From the NCBI RefSeq assembly GCF_001704275.1, contig NZ_CP011533.1:1178001-1242000 (forward strand): a DNA stretch of 64,000 bases, written 5' to 3'. The first letter of the stretch is position 1. Every line of letters begins with the position of its first letter. This DNA is from Streptomyces noursei ATCC 11455. GTDB lineage: Bacteria > Actinomycetota > Actinomycetes > Streptomycetales > Streptomycetaceae. The position numbers were made by a program, and so were the translations under genes. Positions 59,773 to 64,000 of the stretch are shown here, in pieces. The notes under the pieces were generated by a model, which was not told where the DNA came from, ran no database searches, and worked only from the letters and a program-made list of their open reading frames with translations.

Positions 59773-61562
59773 CCGGCGAGTCCGCTCAGCCCGGTGGGGA
59801 CGTGCATGGTCTCGACGGTCCGGCCGCCGACGTACATGTGGACGCCGCACGGCAGGCAGGGGTCGAAGCTGCGCACCGCCCGCATGATGTCGATGCCCTT
59901 GAAGTTCTCCGGGGTGTTCTCCTCGAAGATCGGGGTGTTCTGGACGGCGTCCTCGTACGGGCCGGGGGTGCCGTAGGTGTCGCGGGTGCTGGCGTTCCAG
60001 GGCGTCGGCGGATAGGGGTGGTAGTTGGCGATCTTCCCGTCGCGGATGACCATGTGGTGGGAGAGGACGCCGCGCACCGCCTCGGTGAAGCCGCAGCCGA
60101 TGGACTCGTCGGGCACCTCGAACTTCTCCCACGTCTGGGTGCGTCCGGCGCGGACCTCCTCCAGCCCCTGCTCGGCGAAGTGCAGCGCCATGGCCGCCGA
60201 GTACGCCTGGAAGTAGGTGCGGGCGCGGTTGCGCTCCAGCGCGTTGCTCCACTTCGGGATCTTCCACTCGAAGCGGGCCTCGGGCCGGGTCATGCTGCGC
60301 GGCAGGTCGATGACGACGCTGTTGCCGGTGGCCTTGACGTAGGGGGTGTCGACGAGGCCGGAGAGGGCGGTCGACCACAGGCGGGCGATCGGGCCACCAC
60401 CGGTGTCCAGGGCCAGGTGCTCCTTGCCGTCGAACCAGCGCGGCGACATCACCCAGCTGTACTTGTCGTCGAAGTCGCGCTTCTGCGGGGCGGGGATGGT
60501 GTGCTGGTTCCAGGGGTGGCGGGCGTCGACGGGGTTGCCGAGCGGGTCGTGGGTGACGAACTTCTCCTGCCCCTCCCAGTCCTGGTAGTAGGAGCTGCCG
60601 AGCAGGATGCGGATGCCGAGGTTGATCTCGGTGAGGTCGTTGGTGACCAGCTTCCCGTCGACGATGATGCCGGGGGTGACGAACATCCTGCGACCCCAGT
60701 CCGACATGTTGCGGTAGGTGAAGTCGCAGTGCTCGGGGTCGTTGAGGGCGCCCCAGCAGCCGAGCAGGACCCGCCGCCGGCCGACCTCCTCGTAGCCGGG
60801 CAGCGCCTCGTAGAAGAAGTCGAAGAGGTCGTCGTGGAGCGGCACCACGCGCTTCATGAACTCGACGTAGCGCATCAGCCGGCTGAGGTAGTCGGTGAAG
60901 AGCTGGACGCTGGCGATGGTGCCGACGCCGCCCGGGTAGAGCGTGGAGGGGTGCACATGGCGGCCCTCCATCAGGCAGAACATCTCCCGGGTGTAGCGGC
61001 TGACCTGGAGCGCCTCGCGGTAGAACTCACCCTCGATGGGGTTGAGCGAGGTCATGATGTCGGCGATGGTGCGGTAGCCGTGGTCGCCGGCGTGCGGGGC
61101 CTCGGTGCGCTGGGCGAGCTCCCAGACGCCCGGGTTGGTCTCGCGGACCATCTTCTCGCAGTAGTCGACCCCGACCAGGTTCTCCTGGAAGATGTTGTGG
61201 TCGAACATGTACTCCGCGGACTCGCCGAGGTTGATGATCCACTCGCCCAGGTGCGGGGGCTTCACCCCGTAGGCCATGTTCTGGGTGTAGACGGAACAGG
61301 TGGCGTGGTTGTCGCCGCAGATCCCGCAGATCCGGCTGGTGATGAAGTGCGCGTCGCGCGGGTCCTTGCCGCGCATGAAGACGCTGTAGCCGCGGAAGAC
61401 CGACGAGGTGCTGTAGCACTCGGCGACCCGCTTCTGCTTGAAGTCGATCTTGGTGTGGATGCCCAGACTGCCCACGATCCGGGTGATCGGGTCCCAGGAC
61501 ATCTCCGTCAGACCGCTGCCGTCGCCGGCCGTCTTGGTCTTCGCTGCCATTGTCTGTGCCAT
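59769..61562 (-). CDS. hhyL: [NiFe] hydrogenase large subunit (group 1h/Hhy)
   Basis: This 597-residue catalytic subunit has L1 RICGICGDNHATC (C79, C82) and L2 DPCLPCGVH (C569, C572, H575), which provide the four Cys ligands of the Ni-Fe site. The 22 residues after H575 are the removable extension. Group 1h enzymes oxidise atmospheric H2 at low concentrations and feed electrons to respiration. ATG 61562, 55 bases after hhyS. The cluster of genes and the L1/L2 forms support group 1h rather than the uptake groups with membrane anchors. Confidence 0.95.
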   Translation of the reverse strand: MAQTMAAKTKTAGDGSGLTEMSWDPITRIVGSLGIHTKIDFKQKRVAECYSTSSVFRGYSVFMRGKDPRDAHFITSRICGICGDNHATCSVYTQNMAYGVKPPHLGEWIINLGESAEYMFDHNIFQENLVGVDYCEKMVRETNPGVWELAQRTEAPHAGDHGYRTIADIMTSLNPIEGEFYREALQVSRYTREMFCLMEGRHVHPSTLYPGGVGTIASVQLFTDYLSRLMRYVEFMKRVVPLHDDLFDFFYEALPGYEEVGRRRVLLGCWGALNDPEHCDFTYRNMSDWGRRMFVTPGIIVDGKLVTNDLTEINLGIRILLGSSYYQDWEGQEKFVTHDPLGNPVDARHPWNQHTIPAPQKRDFDDKYSWVMSPRWFDGKEHLALDTGGGPIARLWSTALSGLVDTPYVKATGNSVVIDLPRSMTRPEARFEWKIPKWSNALERNRARTYFQAYSAAMALHFAEQGLEEVRAGRTQTWEKFEVPDESIGCGFTEAVRGVLSHHMVIRDGKIANYHPYPPTPWNASTRDTYGTPGPYEDAVQNTPIFEENTPENFKGIDIMRAVRSFDPCLPCGVHMYVGGRTVETMHVPTGLSGLAG

Positions 61563-61617
61563 GCCCTTCTTCGCTTGCCGAGGTGGGGATCTGACGGAGC
61601 GTCGGGTCAGGGTGGGG

Positions 61618-62700
61618 TCACCAGGGCCGGCGGTAGCCGGTGGTCAGCTTCTCGCCGCGGTGCCGCCACTTGGGCTCGTGGTCCACGGTCCGGGCCGTGA
61701 TGCCGCGCAGCCGGCGGACGACGTTGCCGTACGCGGTACTGGCGGTGCTGGAGAGCTTGGCGCCGGGCGGCTCGTCCATGAACGGCATGAACTTGTCGGG
61801 GAAGCCGGGCATGGTGCAGGCGATGCAGACCCCGCCGACGTTGGGGCAGCCGCCGATGCCGTCCATCCAGCCCCGCTTGGGCACATTGCATTTGACCACG
61901 GGACCCCAGCAGCCGACCTTCACCAGGCACTTGGGCGAGTCGTACGTGGTGGCGAACTGGCCCTGCTCGTAGTAGCCGGCCCGGTCGCAGCCCTCGTGGA
62001 CGGTCTCACCGAAGAGCCACGTGGGCCGCAGTTGGTCGTCCAGCGGGATCATCGGGGCCGCGCCGGCGGCCTGGTAGAGCAGGTAGACCAGGGTCTCGGC
62101 GAAGTTGTCCGGCTTGATCGGACAGCCCGGGACGCACACGATCGGGATCCCGGCCTTGGACTTCCAGTCCCAGCCCAGGTAGTCGGGCACACCCATGGCG
62201 CCGGTCGGGTTGCCGGCCATGGCGTGGATGCCGCCGTACGTGGCGCAGGTGCCGATGGCGACGACGGCGAGCGCCTTGGGGGCCAGTCGGTCGATCCACT
62301 CACTGGTGGTGATCGGCTGCCCGGTCTCGGGGTCGTCGCCGAAGCCGCACCAATAACCTTCGGGCTTGATCGCCTCGTTGGGGATGGACCCCTCGATGAC
62401 CAGCACGAACGGGTCGATCTCACCGCGCTCGCCCTTGAAGAACCACTCGATGAAGGTGTCCGCGCCCTGCACCGGACCGCATTCGAAGTCGATCAGCGGC
62501 CAGTGGACCTGGACCTTGGGCAGGCCCGGCAGCACGCTGAGCGCGATCTCCTCGATGCTCGGCTGGGTCGCGGCGGTCAGCGCCACCGAGTCGCCGTCGC
62601 AGCTCAGTCCGGCGTTGATCCAGAGGACGTGGATCGGGGGCTCGTCGTCCTTCTTGGCGGCCGGGGCGGCCCCGGTCGCGGTGGCAGGTGCGGCATCCAT
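61618..62700 (-). CDS. hhyS: [NiFe] hydrogenase small subunit (group 1h/Hhy)
   Basis: This 360-residue protein contains the Fe-S clusters that carry electrons from the NiFe site. Conserved Cys residues include C34 in LSCDGDSV and those in AIGTCATYGGIHA, CVPGCPIKPDN and KVGCWGPVVKCNVP with CIACTMPGFPD. It has no Tat signal, unlike uptake small subunits, as is known for group 1h. ATG 62700 with GAGGAGG ten bases upstream; the longer frame to 62922 runs through the neighbour's terminator. First gene of the operon. Confidence 0.95.
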   Translation of the reverse strand: MDAAPATATGAAPAAKKDDEPPIHVLWINAGLSCDGDSVALTAATQPSIEEIALSVLPGLPKVQVHWPLIDFECGPVQGADTFIEWFFKGERGEIDPFVLVIEGSIPNEAIKPEGYWCGFGDDPETGQPITTSEWIDRLAPKALAVVAIGTCATYGGIHAMAGNPTGAMGVPDYLGWDWKSKAGIPIVCVPGCPIKPDNFAETLVYLLYQAAGAAPMIPLDDQLRPTWLFGETVHEGCDRAGYYEQGQFATTYDSPKCLVKVGCWGPVVKCNVPKRGWMDGIGGCPNVGGVCIACTMPGFPDKFMPFMDEPPGAKLSSTASTAYGNVVRRLRGITARTVDHEPKWRHRGEKLTTGYRRPW

Positions 62701-62796
62701 GGCGTTACGCCTCCTCGGCGAGGTGGGCAGCGGAAGCGCTCGGCACGACTTCCGTCCACCTTGGTAACACCGCCCGGGAGCCGACGAGAGCCGACA

Positions 62797-62835
62797 GGGG
62801 CCGTTCCGGTGACGCACCGGCACCGGAACGGCCCC
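62797..62835. terminator. Perfect 15-bp-stem terminator before hhyS
   Basis: GGGGCCGTTCCGGTG (62797-62811) pairs exactly with CACCGGAACGGCCCC (62821-62835) over a 9-base loop. It ends transcription from the DUF4232 lipoprotein gene and isolates the hydrogenase promoter (62701-62796). Confidence 0.88.
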
Positions 62836-62857
62836 ATGGCCCGAGGAGGGTCCGCCG

Positions 62858-63568
62858 TCAGGACGGCACACCGACCTCCACGGCGGTGACCGTGAACGTG
62901 CCGCCGCACACCCGCAGCCCACCGCTGTTGGTGGTCATGGACTCCTTGGAGCCGGGCGGGTAGACGAAGACGATCTGCGAGTCCTTCCAGCAGGGGATGT
63001 CCGAGACGCCGTCGTTGACGGTGTGCAGCACGGCGTGCGCACTCTGCCCGGGCTGGAGCCGCACGCTGCCGCCGGCGCCGCCCTCGCGGGAGGCGGGCGT
63101 GCCGACCGCCGAGCCGTCACGCTGGATCAGCGAGACGCCGGGGTAGCCGCGCAGCGAGCACGCCTTCTTGCCCTTGTTGGTGAAGACCAGCGGGACCCGG
63201 ATGTTGCCCGCGCCGACATCGGTGCGGCCCAGGCGCAGCGACATGTTCTCCGCGGTGCAGCGGTCCGAGGCCGTCATGGCCGAGGGGTTGGCCTGGCTGG
63301 CGCTGGGGACGCCGGAGGTACCCGCGGAGGGCTTGGCCACGCTGGACGGCCGGGCGGCGTTCCCGGCGGACTGCGGGCTACCACCGGTCGACGGCGCGCC
63401 CTGCGCCCGGCTCGCGCTGGAGGTGGCGGGCGCGGCGGCCGACGAGGACTGGGACGACGCACTGTCCGTGCCGTTCTGGCAGGCGGAGAGCGTCAACGCG
63501 GTGACGGCGATCAGCGATCCGGCGGCGACACGGCGGCCGCGGCCGAGGGTCTTGATGGTGAGCGACAT
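62858..63568 (-). CDS. DUF4232 lipoprotein
   Basis: The protein has 236 residues. The lipobox ALTLSAC (Cys30) follows a signal helix, so it is anchored to the outer face of the membrane. A Ser/Ala-rich linker (residues 32-100) joins a DUF4232 beta-sandwich (ENMSLRLGRTDVGAGNIRVP, CSLRGYPGVSLIQRDGSAVG) with paired Cys (RCTAEN, KACSLRG, IPCWKD, RVCGGTF). ATG 63568 with GAGGGGGA upstream. Family function unknown. The three 11-bp repeats upstream suggest it is regulated by an OmpR- or SARP-type protein. Confidence 0.88.
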   Translation of the reverse strand: MSLTIKTLGRGRRVAAGSLIAVTALTLSACQNGTDSASSQSSSAAAPATSSASRAQGAPSTGGSPQSAGNAARPSSVAKPSAGTSGVPSASQANPSAMTASDRCTAENMSLRLGRTDVGAGNIRVPLVFTNKGKKACSLRGYPGVSLIQRDGSAVGTPASREGGAGGSVRLQPGQSAHAVLHTVNDGVSDIPCWKDSQIVFVYPPGSKESMTTNSGGLRVCGGTFTVTAVEVGVPS

Positions 63569-63662
63569 GAGTCCCCCTCGTCTGGTAGGTGGGTACCCTC
63601 GTGAATGTGGGTGCGTACGGTCCGTCCGTTGCTCTTCCAGCGTGCTCCCGGGCACTGCCGGT

Positions 63663-63697
63663 CCGCTAACGAGGCACTAACACCCCGCTAACGAGGC
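63663..63697 (-). repeat. Three tandem 11-bp repeats upstream of the lipoprotein gene
   Basis: On the minus strand GTTAG recurs at exact 11-base spacing three times (GCCTCGTTAGC, GGGGTGTTAGT, GCCTCGTTAGC). The outer two units are identical over 13 bases (63663-63675 and 63685-63697). The array lies 95-129 bases before the ATG. One-turn spacing is what OmpR/PhoB- and SARP-type winged-helix dimers bind. Confidence 0.6.
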
Positions 63698-64000
63698 CGC
63701 GCGCCCGGTACGGCGCTGCCCCGGCGGCCTGTGTGACCAGCCGGAACTCCGGTGTGCCGCCCAGGCTCGCAGAAATCTCTGCGGTTGCGGACGCGGCACT
63801 ACGAGGTTCGGCCGTTTCAGCCTTCCTCCGCACCGCCCCCGGAAGACCCCTTCCGCCCCAGGTGCCCCGTGCGATGGGCCCATGCCCCTGGTAAGTGCGC
63901 AGGGCCGGGCCCCGGGCGTCGATGCTGGTGAGGCCCCGGTGCGCCCGGGGCGGACCGGTGGTCCGCACTCGACCGAAATCCCACCATAGGGAGTAGAAGA
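63698..64000. other. Terminal intergenic stretch (303 bases)
   Basis: No gene is supportable; open frames here are antisense GC-driven. No SD with start or family motif was found. It ends with AT-rich CCCACCATAGGGAGTAGAAGA, which could belong to the promoter or leader of a gene beyond the window. Confidence 0.4.

Noticed and set aside
63666..63968. 100-codon minus-strand frame at the window end
   Set aside because: No SD, no motif, composition of random GC-rich frames.
1..64000. Search for CRISPR, IS element ends, tRNA and phage integration signs
   Set aside because: No regularly spaced repeats, terminal inverted repeats around a transposase, tRNA folds or integrase seen; the rearrangements at 3-8 kb and 16-18 kb have no visible mobile element.

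Overview
The window is very GC-rich, with the GTG starts, ATGA/GTGA overlaps and dense gene packing typical of a Streptomyces-type actinomycete (Streptomycetaceae). Supporting markers are a DasR-type (dre) site by a GH19 chitinase, several SpoIIE/PP2C phosphatases, a Hhy-type [NiFe] hydrogenase with its DUF partners, and an M4 protease. No rRNA, tRNA, CRISPR array, insertion sequence or phage gene was seen.

Layout. 1-520: 3' part of a tyrosine phosphatase gene. 576-8222: a steroid side-chain/ring (HIP, KstR2-type) catabolic locus in decay. The order fadE30 remnant, ipdF-like SDR, kstR2-like regulator, fadA6-like thiolase matches the mycobacterial KstR2 locus. Divergently there is a crotonase and two acyl-CoA dehydrogenases, and then broken copies of an acyl-CoA dehydrogenase, a fadD3-like ligase and an hsaB-like flavin reductase. 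8223-11919: PadR regulator divergent from an LLM oxidoreductase, SDR and alpha/beta hydrolase operon. 12061-15764: a small orphan protein, a secreted M4 metalloprotease and an MFS exporter. 16053-18856: a purine-type locus in which an 8-oxoguanine-deaminase-like gene and a xanthine/uracil permease are both wrecked by internal deletions while the 2OG-Fe oxygenase is intact. 19074-40279: regulators, transporters and signalling proteins (MarR, three SpoIIE phosphatases, two APC permeases, MASE1, ArsR/MFS pair), an acyl-CoA ligase, two small secreted proteins and an NHEJ-type LigD polymerase/ATP-dependent ligase pair. 40577-43078: orphan AccE, Tat-exported DyP peroxidase, and a chitinase with a dre. 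43303-46459: complete pqqABCDE operon. 46951-49295: secreted lipase and AraC regulator.

49475-62700 is a high-affinity (group 1h, formerly group 5) [NiFe] hydrogenase locus, all on the minus strand. Transcription runs from hhyS and hhyL through a NifU-like protein, DUF5947, DUF6084, an unrecognised 463-residue protein, a maturation endopeptidase and a 33-residue microprotein, then hypA, hypB, hypF, hypC, hypD and hypE. Almost every junction from hhyL to the microprotein overlaps by 4-7 bases, so the unknown proteins are made in step with the enzyme. The window ends with a DUF4232 lipoprotein whose upstream region carries three tandem 11-bp repeats.

Main points for a reader: (i) two catabolic loci caught in gene decay, each by internal deletions that kept both gene ends; (ii) the tightly coupled unknown proteins of the hydrogenase operon; (iii) several readable operator candidates (KstR2-like, PadR, MarR, ArsR, DasR, 11-bp repeats). 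All functions are inferred from the sequence and family knowledge; nothing was searched against a database.
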